A DNA stretch of 64,000 bases from Gimesia algae (GCF_007746795.1 NZ_CP036343.1:3962369-4026368); one strand, 5' to 3'. Numbered from the stretch's first letter, positions 45,070 to 55,160 are shown. Made by a program: numbers and translations. The notes: generated from the letters alone by a model not told the origin.

Positions 45070-45747
45070 ATGAGTACCAGCACTGAGCAGGATGCGGCTG
45101 TGCAACCCACCAGCAAATCCACCCGGAAACATAAACTGTTCAAGATCTCTCTACTTGTCTGCGCCCTGATTGGGGCGGTAGTCCTGATCTGGGAAGGACT
45201 TCTGGAAGACCGGCTTGTGGCAAAACGTTTCGGCGTCGTGGAGCAGGGCAAAATCTATCGCAGCGGTCAGATCTCCAGTTACCTGATCGAACCGGTACTC
45301 AGTGAAAATAAGATCGAAAAAGTCATCGCACTCAACGGAAGTGACCTGCAGAAACCCTACCTGAAAACAGAAGTGGAAACTGCGAAAAAGCTGCAGATTG
45401 ACCATCAGGTTCTGCATCTGATCGGTGACGGCACAGGCGACGTCGAAGATTATGCGGAAGCCGTTGCAGAAATCATGCGCTGTGAAAAAGCAGGAAAGCC
45501 CGTCCTGGTACATTGTGCGGCAGGTGCCCAGCGAACGGGTGGTGTCATCGCCGCCTATCGCATGCTGGTTCAAAAGAAAACTCCTGAAGAAGCTTATCAG
45601 GAATTATTGCAATACGACTGGAAACCACATAAAGATCAGGCCCTGATTGATTATCTCAATCAGAATCTGGCCCGACTCTCCAGTCTGCTGGAAGAAAAAA
45701 TCGAATGGTATGAACCACCGGCAACCATACCTGTCATCGGAAAATAA
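45070..45747 (+). CDS. Membrane-anchored protein tyrosine/dual-specificity phosphatase
   Basis: 225-residue cysteine-dependent phosphatase. A single transmembrane segment (about 24-41, FKISLLVCALIGAVVLIW) anchors it after a short polar N terminus, so the catalytic domain probably faces the periplasm; the opposite orientation cannot be ruled out. The signature H-C-x5-R-T is VHCAAGAQRTGG (H148, C149, R155). An acidic loop DGTGDVED near 120-127 could supply the general acid. The start YRSGQISSYLIEPVL resembles bacterial PTP-like or DSP-type enzymes such as the Siw14 group, which also act on inositol phosphates. GAGGAT lies before ATG 45070. Substrate unknown. Confidence 0.85.
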   Translation: MSTSTEQDAAVQPTSKSTRKHKLFKISLLVCALIGAVVLIWEGLLEDRLVAKRFGVVEQGKIYRSGQISSYLIEPVLSENKIEKVIALNGSDLQKPYLKTEVETAKKLQIDHQVLHLIGDGTGDVEDYAEAVAEIMRCEKAGKPVLVHCAAGAQRTGGVIAAYRMLVQKKTPEEAYQELLQYDWKPHKDQALIDYLNQNLARLSSLLEEKIEWYEPPATIPVIGK

Positions 45748-45789
45748 GATCCGACGAGAAGCTGTTTCATTCCAACCCGAATACCAGAA

Positions 45790-46611
45790 TCACTTTCTCA
45801 AAGTGGCAAACTGGTTTCTGAGATACTCTTGAATGGTGATGGTATTCACATCCTTATTCTTGCGTAGTGTTTCCCAATGATGGATCAGACCACGGTCTTT
45901 GTGATCCAGCTTCCAGTGAATTTTGTGCTCGGCTCGCAGGTGCAGTTTCTCTTCCAGGCGTGTCTGTAATTCCACTTCTATGGGAATCAGATTTCTGGTT
46001 CTGAGTTCTTCATTTAATGCAATTCGTGATGCCGGCGGCAGAGTATAGGGATGGAGAACATAGTTCAGGCGCGCCATCCAGTCAGCAAATCGAAGGTAGT
46101 TCTCGACCGATGCCTGTTGATCAGGGGCGACACAGTGCACACGGTAATTGATCAGTTTACTCTCCAGCGTCAACTGGTTTTTATTGCCGTCATATTGAAT
46201 CTCAAAAGTCGGATCCAGCTGAAATTTTAACTGGGAAGCAATGGCCTTGCCCTTAGATTCTTCTCTCTTAATTTGATCATGAATATATTCCTGAGTCTGA
46301 TGCCTTGCCACATTCAACAGATGCTTGATTTCATCAAAATTGATCACCGTTTTTATCATGCGGGACTCATTCAATAGAATCAGTTTTTTCTGGATCGGAT
46401 CAAAGATCGTCACTTCGCCTAAACCATCTACATGATCATATACTTTCTCGGCATGAAAAATCGACACACTGCGGGATACGATGCCCGGATCAGTTTCCGG
46501 CTGATGCTGATAGACCGTTGTGCGAATTCGAAATTCCTGCGCGAAGCTGAGACTGCCTCCTGTGCCGCACATAACAACCAGCATGCCTGTGATGAGAATA
46601 GATCTCCACAT
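45790..46611 (-). CDS. Exported protein of unknown function
   Basis: 273-residue protein with a Sec signal peptide (ITGMLVVMCGTGGSLSFAQ, cleavage probably after residue 24). The mature part starts with beta strands (FRIRTTVYQH, VSIFHAEKVYDHV, EVTIFDPIQKKLILLN). A helical middle (INFDEIKHLLNVARHQTQEY) and a mixed region with RFADWMARLNYVLHP and PPASRIALNEEL follow. No catalytic motif is seen. AGGAAAG lies upstream of the ATG. Convergent with the phosphatase gene (42-base gap). The overall pattern suggests a periplasmic family found mainly in planctomycetes, which is inference only. Confidence 0.68.
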   Translation of the reverse strand: MWRSILITGMLVVMCGTGGSLSFAQEFRIRTTVYQHQPETDPGIVSRSVSIFHAEKVYDHVDGLGEVTIFDPIQKKLILLNESRMIKTVINFDEIKHLLNVARHQTQEYIHDQIKREESKGKAIASQLKFQLDPTFEIQYDGNKNQLTLESKLINYRVHCVAPDQQASVENYLRFADWMARLNYVLHPYTLPPASRIALNEELRTRNLIPIEVELQTRLEEKLHLRAEHKIHWKLDHKDRGLIHHWETLRKNKDVNTITIQEYLRNQFATLRK

Positions 46612-47026
46612 ATCGGCTTTACTTTCCTGAGAATTTTTTCGGGGCGACCTGGGTCTTCACAGAATTGTGAATGAATCAAAACGGTCGGCAATTGAATATT
46701 GATATTTGAATTTGGGGAAGAACTGTAGAAATGCTGTAGGGAGACTAAAAAAAAGGCTGTTTTGCTGCAAGAGGAAGTTTTGAGCCTCCCCTACAGAACA
46801 GGCTCAATTTTCTAATGGCCATGAAAGGCCTTCCGTAAAACATTCGCCCCAAACTATTACTACAATAACACTTACAGCAAACACACCATTCGCTTTGATT
46901 TGAAACCGTTCAGATCCAGCAGTGAACGGGCTTCTCTTTTCTCACCAGAACTTCATAATGAAGGCCGTTGATCGCGATTCTCATGTCACCAATTCTGATT
47001 CAATATTCACTTACACAGGTCAACTC
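46612..47026. other. Divergent intergenic region before ppk2
   Basis: Between the exported protein (minus) and the chosen ppk2 start there are 415 bases. The ppk2 frame itself is open back to 46922, so the last 105 bases might be coding if an earlier start is used. No promoter pair of good quality, hairpin terminator or small RNA was identified; an A8 run sits near 46748. Confidence 0.4.
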
Positions 47027-47941
47027 ATGGGTTCCAAGTCAGAAAAAAAATCACAAGACGCCTCGCTCTTACCAGTCACCTACCACCTGAAACTTCCCGG
47101 AGACATCGTTCCTGAAGCAGTTCAGAAAAAAGTGAAATCGGCCGAAAAGGGTCAGATTCTCTGTGAACACTACCCTTATCCAACCAAAATGAAGCGGAAA
47201 AAATATGAGCGCGAGATCACCCGACTTCAAATCGAACTTCTGAAACTGCAACGCTGGGTACAGTTGAATGGAGAGCGACTTGTTCTGTTGTTTGAAGGAC
47301 GCGATGCTGCCGGTAAGGGAGGTACCATTAAGCGTTTTATGGAACACCTGAATCCTCGCGGTGCCCGTGTGGTCGCGTTACCTAAACCAAATGACAAAGA
47401 ACAGGGACAATGGTATTTTCAACGCTATATCGAACACCTGCCCACCAGGGGAGAAATCGTCTTTTTTGATCGATCGTGGTACAACCGCGGAGTCGTCGAA
47501 CCGGTCATGGGATTTTGTCGGCCCACCGAACACCACACCTTTCTGCGTGAAGCCCCTCAACTGGAAAATATGCTCGTGAACTCTGGTATTCACCTGTTTA
47601 AACTCTGGTTCTCCGTCAGTCGCGAAGAACAGTTCCGCCGATTTAAAGCGCGCGAAACCGATAAGTTAAAACAATGGAAACTCAGTCCGATCGATGTCAA
47701 GAGCCTGGGGCTCTGGGAAGAATACACTAAAGCGCAAAACGCGATGTTCATGGCGACAGACACGAAAGCCTGTCCATGGACTGTGATTCGATCAGATGAC
47801 AAAAAACGCGCGCGGCTCAATTGTCTAAGGTATGTGCTCAATCAGCTGGATTATCCGAACAAAGATCAGGCATTAGTAGAAGATTTCGATTCCGAAATTA
47901 TCGGGTCGAAAGAGGTCATCTTTGATACGAGTGAGTGGTAA
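47027..47941 (+). CDS. ppk2: Polyphosphate kinase 2
   Basis: PPK2-family enzyme that transfers phosphate between polyphosphate and nucleotides, usually regenerating GTP/ATP from GDP/ADP. From ATG 47027 the product has 304 residues. Walker A is GRDAAGKGG (91-99), the lid-type RGARVVALPKP follows and Walker B is FFDRSWYNRG (147-156). WYFQRYIEHLPTRGEI and LFKLWFSVSREEQFRRF are further family marks. This single-domain layout is class I, which usually acts on nucleoside diphosphates. Starts at 46922 or 46958 are also open; no Shine-Dalgarno site decides. Convergent with the 47975 gene (33-base gap). Confidence 0.93.
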   Translation: MGSKSEKKSQDASLLPVTYHLKLPGDIVPEAVQKKVKSAEKGQILCEHYPYPTKMKRKKYEREITRLQIELLKLQRWVQLNGERLVLLFEGRDAAGKGGTIKRFMEHLNPRGARVVALPKPNDKEQGQWYFQRYIEHLPTRGEIVFFDRSWYNRGVVEPVMGFCRPTEHHTFLREAPQLENMLVNSGIHLFKLWFSVSREEQFRRFKARETDKLKQWKLSPIDVKSLGLWEEYTKAQNAMFMATDTKACPWTVIRSDDKKRARLNCLRYVLNQLDYPNKDQALVEDFDSEIIGSKEVIFDTSEW

Positions 47942-47974
47942 GACATCGCTGAAGCAAGGGTCACCACAACCAAC

Positions 47975-50320
47975 TCAGTACAACAGATACTTTGCACGGC
48001 GAAAACCGAACTCGGCAAGGTCCTGTTGAAACAGAGCCTGTATTTGCGAGACCGATTTACCGGCCAGGATCGCATCAAATACACTCTGATTTCCCAGCAG
48101 GCGATGATACGATTTTGTATCCCAACCCGCCGGATACAATTCACGTAGATGACAGGCTATCTCCAGACCCGTTTTTACTGACTGAAACCGTCGTCGGTCA
48201 GTCACAATGAAATTCACGCCACCACAAGTTTCATTAGCAAACTTACTGGATGCTGGTATGAATTGAACGGGTACGAATCGTACCCCCGGCAGTCCCGAGC
48301 GATTCAGTTCCCGGGCAAGTCGCATTCCATCAAGCCAGGGCGCACCAATCCATTCGAAAGGAGTATCAGTGCCTCGCCCCACAGAAAGATTCGTCGTTTC
48401 CAGTAATCCCACTCCCGGATAGAGGATCGCTTCGTTCAGACTCCGCATATTGGGAGACGGGTTAACCCAGGTTAAACCGGTTTCATCGTAGTACATTTCA
48501 CGTTTCCAGTTCTGCATGGCAATGACCTGCAGATCAGCACCGATCTTCATCTCTGTATTAAACATGCGCGCCAACTCTCCCGCAGTCATGCCGTGACGTA
48601 CGGGGATGCGATGATAGCCGACAAAAGACTGCGAACCTTCATCCAGAACCGGTCCGGCGAAATCGACTCCATTGATCGGGTTCGGGCGATCCAGCACGAC
48701 AAAACGAATCCCCTGCTGCTTTGCCGCCCGCATGGCATTGCCCATGGTAGAAATATAGGTATAAAACCGGGCACCAACATCCTGGATATCAAACACGAGG
48801 ACATCCAGATCCTGCAGGCTTTCTGGAGTCGGAGTGCGCGTCTTGCCATACAGACTGAATATCTTCAGGCCCGTTTTTTGATCGGTGCTGTCACCGATCT
48901 TCGACACATCCAGTTTGCCTGCAAATCCATGTTCGGGACTGAAGAGAGTCTTCAGATTGACTTCAGGAGCATCATTCAAAATCTGTACTGTGCTTTTTCC
49001 ATCTCGCGTCAGCCCTGTATGGTTTGTAATCAAGCCAACCCGTAAGCCTTTTAATGACTTGAACTGCTCTGCCTGCAGCACATCAATTCCAGTCAGAACA
49101 TTCAAGCTGTCACTGGAAGATACTTCAGAAGTAGACTGCTGAACCGCGATCGGACTGATGGCCGCCGCCGCGATCGTACCGATGCGTCCTGCCAGCGAAT
49201 TGACAGATCCCTTGCCATCAGGATGAACCCGGTTACTCAGAAAAATCACAAACAGATCCTGTGCCGGGTCAATCCAGAGAGAGGTACCCGTAAAGCCACC
49301 ATGCCCGAACGCCCGACTGGAAAAGAGGTCACCACGATTTGAAGAATACCTCGAAAGAACATCCCAGCCCAGTCCCCGTTTAATATCAACGACCTGGTAG
49401 CCCCTGGTCATCAAATCAACGGTCGCTGGTTTTAACAATTTTTTTTCTCCCGAACTCCCCTGGTTTAACAACGTCTGCGCATAGATAGCCAAGTCCTCGG
49501 CTGTGGAAAACAATCCAGCATGTCCAGCGACACCATCCAGTTTGTAGGCCCGTGGATCGTGTACTTCCCCCTGCATCCAGCGTCCTTCGCGCTGCTGAGT
49601 GGTCGCAGCACGCTTCCTCAATTCCAATGCAGGGATGTAACCTGTTTCAGTCATTCCCAGTGGCTGATAAATATGTTTCTGCGAATATTCATGCACTGAC
49701 TGACCTGTCACCCGTTTTACGATATCGCCCAACAGAATAAAACCGACGTCCGTATACGCGAAGCGGGTTCCTGGCTCGTAGTACAGCTTTAATTCATAAA
49801 TTCGCTGCATCGCTTTATCCGGGCCATCCTGGTAATCCTTGATGGAATTATCGGGAATCAATCCCCCCTGGTGCGTCAACAGCTGATAGACCGTGATGTC
49901 CTGCTTTCCGTTGACGGCAAATTCAGGGATATATTTCGCGACAGGATCACTGAGCTGTATTTTACTCTGCTCGACCAGTTGCATGATGCTCGTTGCTGTC
50001 GCGACAGGTTTGGTGAGAGACGCCAGATCGAACACGGTATCCGTCGTCATCGCCACTTTTTCAGGCTGAACCTGTCGATCACCGTACGCTTTGAGAAAGA
50101 CGACTTTTCCCTGATAGCCTACCAGTACCACTGCACCGGGCATGGAATCTCGCTCCAGGCCGCGTTGCACGACAAAGTCAATCAGCGCCAATCGTCCGGG
50201 ATCCATACCCACCGATTCAGGCGAAGCAAAAGGTAAATGGTGAGAATCGTCCGCCTGGCCTTGATGACAACTGCAGACCAATACCAGAATCGAGGCCAAA
50301 ATCCAGAGATAGTTCTTCAT
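47975..50320 (-). CDS. Fused beta-lactamase-fold hydrolase and NamZ-type (DUF1343/GH171) exo-muramidase
   Basis: 781-residue exported protein with two catalytic domains. The signal peptide ends in a possible lipobox, LVCSC (C18). Residues 30-400 form a serine beta-lactamase/AmpH-type domain: S101-x-x-K104 in DLASLTKPVA, Y189 in FAYTDVGF and H340-G-G in FGHGGFTG. Residues 408-781 form the DUF1343 domain: LKGLRVGLITNHTGL, FSPEHGFAG (461-469), FDIQDVGARFYTY, DRPNPING and the late GVGLLETTNLSVGRGTDTPF (20 residues). In Bacillus subtilis, NamZ removes terminal MurNAc from cell-wall sugars and is encoded beside AmiE, a beta-lactamase-fold amidase that strips peptides. Here both activities seem joined in one polypeptide, so a muropeptide-recycling role is inferred. 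A plain esterase function for the first domain is the alternative. nadE lies just upstream on the same strand. Confidence 0.88.
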   Translation of the reverse strand: MKNYLWILASILVLVCSCHQGQADDSHHLPFASPESVGMDPGRLALIDFVVQRGLERDSMPGAVVLVGYQGKVVFLKAYGDRQVQPEKVAMTTDTVFDLASLTKPVATATSIMQLVEQSKIQLSDPVAKYIPEFAVNGKQDITVYQLLTHQGGLIPDNSIKDYQDGPDKAMQRIYELKLYYEPGTRFAYTDVGFILLGDIVKRVTGQSVHEYSQKHIYQPLGMTETGYIPALELRKRAATTQQREGRWMQGEVHDPRAYKLDGVAGHAGLFSTAEDLAIYAQTLLNQGSSGEKKLLKPATVDLMTRGYQVVDIKRGLGWDVLSRYSSNRGDLFSSRAFGHGGFTGTSLWIDPAQDLFVIFLSNRVHPDGKGSVNSLAGRIGTIAAAAISPIAVQQSTSEVSSSDSLNVLTGIDVLQAEQFKSLKGLRVGLITNHTGLTRDGKSTVQILNDAPEVNLKTLFSPEHGFAGKLDVSKIGDSTDQKTGLKIFSLYGKTRTPTPESLQDLDVLVFDIQDVGARFYTYISTMGNAMRAAKQQGIRFVVLDRPNPINGVDFAGPVLDEGSQSFVGYHRIPVRHGMTAGELARMFNTEMKIGADLQVIAMQNWKREMYYDETGLTWVNPSPNMRSLNEAILYPGVGLLETTNLSVGRGTDTPFEWIGAPWLDGMRLARELNRSGLPGVRFVPVQFIPASSKFANETCGGVNFIVTDRRRFQSVKTGLEIACHLRELYPAGWDTKSYHRLLGNQSVFDAILAGKSVSQIQALFQQDLAEFGFRRAKYLLY

Positions 50321-50370
50321 TACGTATTCCTACATCAGAAGCAAAGGTGTCATCAGATCTGTCAAATATA

Positions 50371-52047
50371 TTATTCTTCATCCCATTGGAAACGGGCAGC
50401 CATCGGCATGCGGCGTCCTGATCCAAACGCGCGGGCAGAGAGCTTAATTCCGGGAGGCATCTGCCGTCGTTTGAATTCATTGCGATCCAGACGACCAGCC
50501 ACCCAGCGTACGGTTTCCGGAGGATACTCCTGCGCCAGACTCTTCACTGAGCGCTCGTCCTCAATCAGTCCTTTCAGTATTCCATCCAGTAAATCGTAAG
50601 GCGGCAGTGAATCCTGGTCGACCTGATTCGGGGCTAACTCTGCACTCGGAGCTTTTTCGAGTATGTTCTCCGGTATCAAAATTCTGCCCGCTCTTTGATT
50701 CACATACTTTGATACTCGATAGACATCGCATTTAAAAACATCCGACAGCACAGCAAAACCACCCGCCATATCTCCATACAGCGTACAATACCCCATGGCC
50801 AGCTCACTCTTATTTCCTGTCGCCAATGCCATCCAGCCATGTTGGTTGCTGCGGACCATCACATTCGCACCCCTGATGCGTGCCTGTAAATTCTGGTCCG
50901 CGAGCCCGGCTGGTTCGAGTTTTAAATCTTCTCCGATCACCGGCAGATTTTCAAAGGCAAGATGGACTGAGTCAATGGGGATCGTCTCATGGTCAAGTCC
51001 CAGGTTTTCTGCCAGCTCCAGTGAGTCGGCAACACTATGATCGCTGCTGTAACGACTGGGGAGCAACAACGCATGCACCCGCTCTGGTCCGATTGCTTCT
51101 GCAGCAATTGCGCAGGCCAGTGCACTGTCAATTCCACCAGACAACCCCAACACACAATCTGTAAATCCGCACTTCTGCATATAGTCTCGCAGACCCAACA
51201 CAAGAGCTTCAAAAAGCTGTTCTTCCCGTGACAAAGCAATGATCTCCTTCAATTGAGCATCAGCGGTCTTGCTTGTCTCATAATACTGCAGGTCTTCTCT
51301 AAAGCCTGGCATCTGTAATACCAGATCACCAGAAGAATCCATTACAAAGCTATGACCATCAAACACGAGATCGTCGTTCCCCCCGACCTGATTCACAAAC
51401 AGGTAGGGAATCGAGTAGCGGTCCTGATGCGCACCAACAATCTGATGTCGACGCTTTCGTTTATCAATCTCGAAAGGACTGGCAGAAATATTAATCAGAA
51501 TATCTGAGCCAGCTTCCGCGAGAATTTTGACTGGATCCGGAAGTTCAAATGGCTGATTGTGATAGAAGGTATCTGGTTGTCTCCACCAGGCATCTTCGCA
51601 AATATGCAAACCCAGCTTCAATCCCTGGAATGAAATGGGTTTGATCTGTTTCCGATCTGCGTGACGGAAATAACGTTGCTCATCGAAGACATCATAATTG
51701 GGAAGTAGCAATTTATGAATTTGAGAATCGACTTTTCCCTGAAACAGCAAACTGGCCGCATTTGCAATTCGGCCTTCGGGGAGATCGCGTCCCGTGGGGT
51801 GACCAATGATAACACCGATTTCAGGATTCAATTGTGCTGCCAATCGGTCTACCGCACGATCACAGGCTTCAATGAAACCTTCTCTGTGCAGAATGTCCTT
51901 GGGTGGGTAGCCGCAGAGAATCAGTTCCGGAAAAAGAATCAGATCGACGCCGGTTTGTTCTGCGCGATTCACTGTTTCCAGAATTTTCTGACAATTGCCG
52001 GACAGATCGCCGACAGTCGGGTTCAATTGTGCCAAAGCAATTTTCAC
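50371..52047 (-). CDS. nadE: Glutamine-dependent NAD+ synthetase
   Basis: Catalyses the last step of NAD synthesis: ATP-dependent amidation of nicotinate adenine dinucleotide, with ammonia supplied by a fused glutaminase. The 558-residue protein has an N-terminal nitrilase-type domain with the catalytic triad E41 ([12 protein letters not shown]), K112 ([14 protein letters not shown]) and C150 (HICEDAWW). A synthetase domain follows, with the PP-loop [16 protein letters not shown] and [20 protein letters not shown] (20 residues). It starts at GTG 52047 ([14 protein letters not shown], the family N terminus); AGGAG lies 12 bases upstream. A TTG four codons earlier directly touches that site and is unlikely. 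Confidence 0.96.
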   Translation of the reverse strand: MKIALAQLNPTVGDLSGNCQKILETVNRAEQTGVDLILFPELILCGYPPKDILHREGFIEACDRAVDRLAAQLNPEIGVIIGHPTGRDLPEGRIANAASLLFQGKVDSQIHKLLLPNYDVFDEQRYFRHADRKQIKPISFQGLKLGLHICEDAWWRQPDTFYHNQPFELPDPVKILAEAGSDILINISASPFEIDKRKRRHQIVGAHQDRYSIPYLFVNQVGGNDDLVFDGHSFVMDSSGDLVLQMPGFREDLQYYETSKTADAQLKEIIALSREEQLFEALVLGLRDYMQKCGFTDCVLGLSGGIDSALACAIAAEAIGPERVHALLLPSRYSSDHSVADSLELAENLGLDHETIPIDSVHLAFENLPVIGEDLKLEPAGLADQNLQARIRGANVMVRSNQHGWMALATGNKSELAMGYCTLYGDMAGGFAVLSDVFKCDVYRVSKYVNQRAGRILIPENILEKAPSAELAPNQVDQDSLPPYDLLDGILKGLIEDERSVKSLAQEYPPETVRWVAGRLDRNEFKRRQMPPGIKLSARAFGSGRRMPMAARFQWDEE

Positions 52048-52316
52048 AGACGCTCTCAACTCCTGAAACAGATACTATTTAAGTAGCGATTTTAATGACC
52101 AGGCTGAATGTGCCATCAAAACTCGCCGAAATTCTGTTGACGAACAACAACATTTTCCAAAAAAGGGATGAAATGCCTTCTTTTTTTTGCCCCACTCAAG
52201 GAATCGAACTAAGTTTAAGTGAGCAGAACCAGATCGCTCAAGGGAACAGGGCCAGTTGTTAAGGCCCAAATTGTATCGATTTCCCACTTCGAATCATCCC
52301 GGGACTGACTTCTCTT

Positions 52317-52706
52317 ATGGCGCATTCTAGAAAAAGATCATTAGCAGAAACAGGCACACGCCCTTTACTGAGCCATACTTCGATCCTGATTATCAGTATC
52401 TTTGTACTCGGAATGGCTACGGGAACGACTTCTTCTATTCCAGCGGACAGCACCTATCTGATGATGGGAGTGTTTGGCCTGATTTCTTATTTTGGACTGG
52501 GCGCACTGGCTGCTACTCGTGATCGAAGGTTACGAAAGCAGGAAATGGAACAGAAAGAAGAAGCTCTGGAAGGTCGACTCGAACGCCACCTTTCAAAAGA
52601 CTCTCAATCTAATTCTCCCCAACGTGTGGCAGTCAATGGCGCCGATCAGAGCAGTCAATATCAGACTGTAAATACCAGAGCAGGCATTTTTCAGAACCGC
52701 TACTGA
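52317..52706 (+). CDS. Small membrane protein, unknown function
   Basis: 129-residue protein with two hydrophobic segments near the N terminus (about 22-36, ILIISIFVLGMATG, and 48-66, LMMGVFGLISYFGLGALA). A charged helix follows (RDRRLRKQEMEQKEEALEGR) and a polar tail. The charged helix suggests both termini face the cytoplasm. No family recognised. Divergent from nadE with a gap of about 270 bases in which nothing is seen, and convergent with the lipoprotein gene at 52788. Confidence 0.6.
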   Translation: MAHSRKRSLAETGTRPLLSHTSILIISIFVLGMATGTTSSIPADSTYLMMGVFGLISYFGLGALAATRDRRLRKQEMEQKEEALEGRLERHLSKDSQSNSPQRVAVNGADQSSQYQTVNTRAGIFQNRY

Positions 52707-52719
52707 ATCTGAATCCGTC

Positions 52720-52765
52720 TCAAAAAAAACGGTCTCAAACCTGCATTCACAGGATTGAAACCGTT
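52720..52765 (-). terminator. Intrinsic terminator of the TPR-HEAT lipoprotein gene
   Basis: Read on the minus strand, AACGGT...ACCGTT (plus-strand 52760-52765 and 52728-52733) closes an imperfect hairpin with inner CAATCCTG/CAGGTTTG pairing. It is followed by a run of eight T. It lies 22 bases beyond the stop at 52788. Confidence 0.85.
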
Positions 52766-52787
52766 GAGAATCGATCAAATCTGGTTT

Positions 52788-55160
52788 TCAGTTAGCAGAA
52801 GGTGGCGTCACTCGACGTACTCGGCTCAAGGCATTCCTGGCTGCAGTTCGCACTTCTGAATTGGTATCAAAGCGAGCTTTCTGCAGTTCCGGAATTGATT
52901 TATGAGCGTATGGTCCAATCTCTCCCAGAGCGTAGGCGGCACCTGCACGCACCTGGCTGGCTTTATCCTGTAAAGCAATGCTCAAGGCAGCAATCACACG
53001 ATCATCTTCCGGTTTCAACTCTGCCAGACTGTAGCTGGCCAGCCAGCGAATATTCACATCCTTTGAAAGCAGGCAGTCTGCGAGAATTTTGTTGGCCTGG
53101 TACTTCCAGTCTGAATCGCGTGCCAGTAATTCTGCTGTATGCAGTCGAACATACTCGTTGTTGTCCGACAGCGACCGTACCAGAATCGGAGTCAATTCCT
53201 GTGAATGAAATCCGATCTGAGCTAGAACTGCTGCGGCAAAGGAGCGATCACTTTCGACTGACGAATTCATGGCGTCAATCAAAGTCGGCACAGAGTCATC
53301 TGTATTGCCTTCGATCTTCCATAATGAGAACGCACACTGAATCCGTACTCCCATGTTGTCATGCAGAGACAGAGATCGCAGAGCAGGCACCGCAGCAGCA
53401 GCTTCCGCTTCCATGGCCCCCAGTCTCTGGACAGCATGTTTCAGTTCAGGTACCTGACTCGAATTCAGTTCTCTCACCAGGCTTAAGACTTCACCCTGTG
53501 CATCCGGGCACAAAGTTTCAGCCGTGTTCGGTTGAATTAGATCCTGCTTTGGCTGACTTACGCTTGCCGTCTGGACAACCAGCTTCGGATTTTGCGTAAC
53601 AGTCTGGAGTTCATCCTGTCGTGATACAGTATTGATTTTTCCGGTATCAGCGTTCTTGATCGTCGCGGGATCAACAGGATTCCATTTACCGATTCGTGTT
53701 ACTGCAGATCCCTCAAATGGTGAGTTAGCAGTCGTCAGATGATTGGCATTCTCAAATGGATTTCGTTCGTCAAATTCAGGTTCTGCCTGCTTCACCAGAC
53801 GAAATTCCGGCTGCGGAGCAGACGTTTCCTGCTGAGGCGGAGTAAAGTCAGAAATCAGTTCATTCTGCAGTTCACGCATCAATTCAAATGCGGAACGTTT
53901 CTTTTTGGACTGGTTCTGTTCTGATGAGGCTGCTACTTTAACGACCCGCTCTTCAGCAGTTGCTACGGCGACCGTCTTTTTCTCTGCGGAAGAAGCAGCT
54001 TCCAGTCGATTTATATTTTCATCTGTCAGCTTTCTGAAACTGACATTCTCTTGAGTTTCGGGCTGACTTTTTACCTCAGCAATCAGCTTTTCAACTTCGA
54101 CTACCTGTTTTGGTGCCGGTTGCTTGGTAGCGACTTCAACCTGCGGCTCATCGAATGCAGATTCTGCCAGCATCGGATCTGCCAGGAACGGATTTTCAGC
54201 AGCTTTGTCTTTATTTTCCTTCAGGAATCGATCTCGGATCACCCGGAAAGGAGATTCCTTCGCAGTAGCAACTTCAGTTTCTAACTGCGACTCCTGGGTT
54301 TTTATTTCTGGCTTATTTTCAAAAGGATTGTTCTGTTTTCGAGACAAATCTTTTTCCAGACCAGCCGTCTTCATTTCCGGTTTAGCCTGCGATGTCTGTG
54401 AATGACTCACCATCCTCGTATCTGGCATGGATGTTTTTAAAGAAGGATCTGTAGAAAGTTGCGCGATGTTCTGCTCAACCCGCTTCAATAACTTCTGGTT
54501 CTGGTCAAATTCTTTCGAACCCTTCTTGATCGATCCCAGCCTACCGGCATCTCTTTTACCCATCGCCAGTGACTTTTGATATTCGGTCAAAGCCAGTTTC
54601 TTCTCACCACGCTCTGCGTGCAGGTGGGCGATGATTTCATGCGCTTCGGCAGGCGAACTGATTTTGCAGAGTTGAGCATAACTTTCCTGCATTTTCCCCT
54701 GGCTACCCAGCACAGTCGCCAGGCGCGTCGTGGCACGTTCGCTCTTGGGACTCAAAGCAACTGATTTTCTCAAAACCTCTTCGGCTTCAGGATACTTTTT
54801 CATTTTGTAAAGTGCATACCCGTAATCACTCAACAGCTCTCCATTTTCGGGTGTGAGCTCTTTAGCTTTTTTGAAATACTCCAGAGATTCGTCGCGCTCA
54901 CCCAGTCGGTAGCTCACGATGGCCAGTCGGTGACAGGCGAGTGCCCGATCCGGATCAGCCTTATGAATGGATTCATAGGCTTTCTTGGCCTTTTCCAATT
55001 CCTTTTTGTTTTCCAGATCCTGAGCAACGGCCATTTTGCTGTCCAGAACTTTTTCCCTGGCGGAGGAAGGGAGCATGGCTGTGGGCATATGTGAACAGCC
55101 AGCAAATGGAACAGCGACAGACGCTGAAAGAACTGCGGCCCAAATACTGCAGCGCTTCAT
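52788..55160 (-). CDS. Lipoprotein with TPR and HEAT repeats
   Basis: 790-residue putative lipoprotein (lipobox VPFAGC, cysteine at residue 22). Residues 45-210 are tetratricopeptide repeats (LENKKELEKAKKAYESIHKA, LAIVSYRLGERDESLEYF, YALYKMKKYPEAEEVLRKSV). Residues 210-560 are polar and probably disordered, rich in Glu, Lys, Pro and Gln. The last 220 residues are HEAT repeats (ELNSSQVPELKHAVQRLGAM, VPALRSLSLHDNMGVRIQCA, ASYSLAELKPEDDRVIAALS, AGAAYALGEIGPYAHKSIPE). Both repeat types form interaction surfaces, so a scaffold role in the envelope is likely; partners are unknown. GAGGAT lies upstream of the ATG. Confidence 0.82.
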   Translation of the reverse strand: MKRCSIWAAVLSASVAVPFAGCSHMPTAMLPSSAREKVLDSKMAVAQDLENKKELEKAKKAYESIHKADPDRALACHRLAIVSYRLGERDESLEYFKKAKELTPENGELLSDYGYALYKMKKYPEAEEVLRKSVALSPKSERATTRLATVLGSQGKMQESYAQLCKISSPAEAHEIIAHLHAERGEKKLALTEYQKSLAMGKRDAGRLGSIKKGSKEFDQNQKLLKRVEQNIAQLSTDPSLKTSMPDTRMVSHSQTSQAKPEMKTAGLEKDLSRKQNNPFENKPEIKTQESQLETEVATAKESPFRVIRDRFLKENKDKAAENPFLADPMLAESAFDEPQVEVATKQPAPKQVVEVEKLIAEVKSQPETQENVSFRKLTDENINRLEAASSAEKKTVAVATAEERVVKVAASSEQNQSKKKRSAFELMRELQNELISDFTPPQQETSAPQPEFRLVKQAEPEFDERNPFENANHLTTANSPFEGSAVTRIGKWNPVDPATIKNADTGKINTVSRQDELQTVTQNPKLVVQTASVSQPKQDLIQPNTAETLCPDAQGEVLSLVRELNSSQVPELKHAVQRLGAMEAEAAAAVPALRSLSLHDNMGVRIQCAFSLWKIEGNTDDSVPTLIDAMNSSVESDRSFAAAVLAQIGFHSQELTPILVRSLSDNNEYVRLHTAELLARDSDWKYQANKILADCLLSKDVNIRWLASYSLAELKPEDDRVIAALSIALQDKASQVRAGAAYALGEIGPYAHKSIPELQKARFDTNSEVRTAARNALSRVRRVTPPSAN

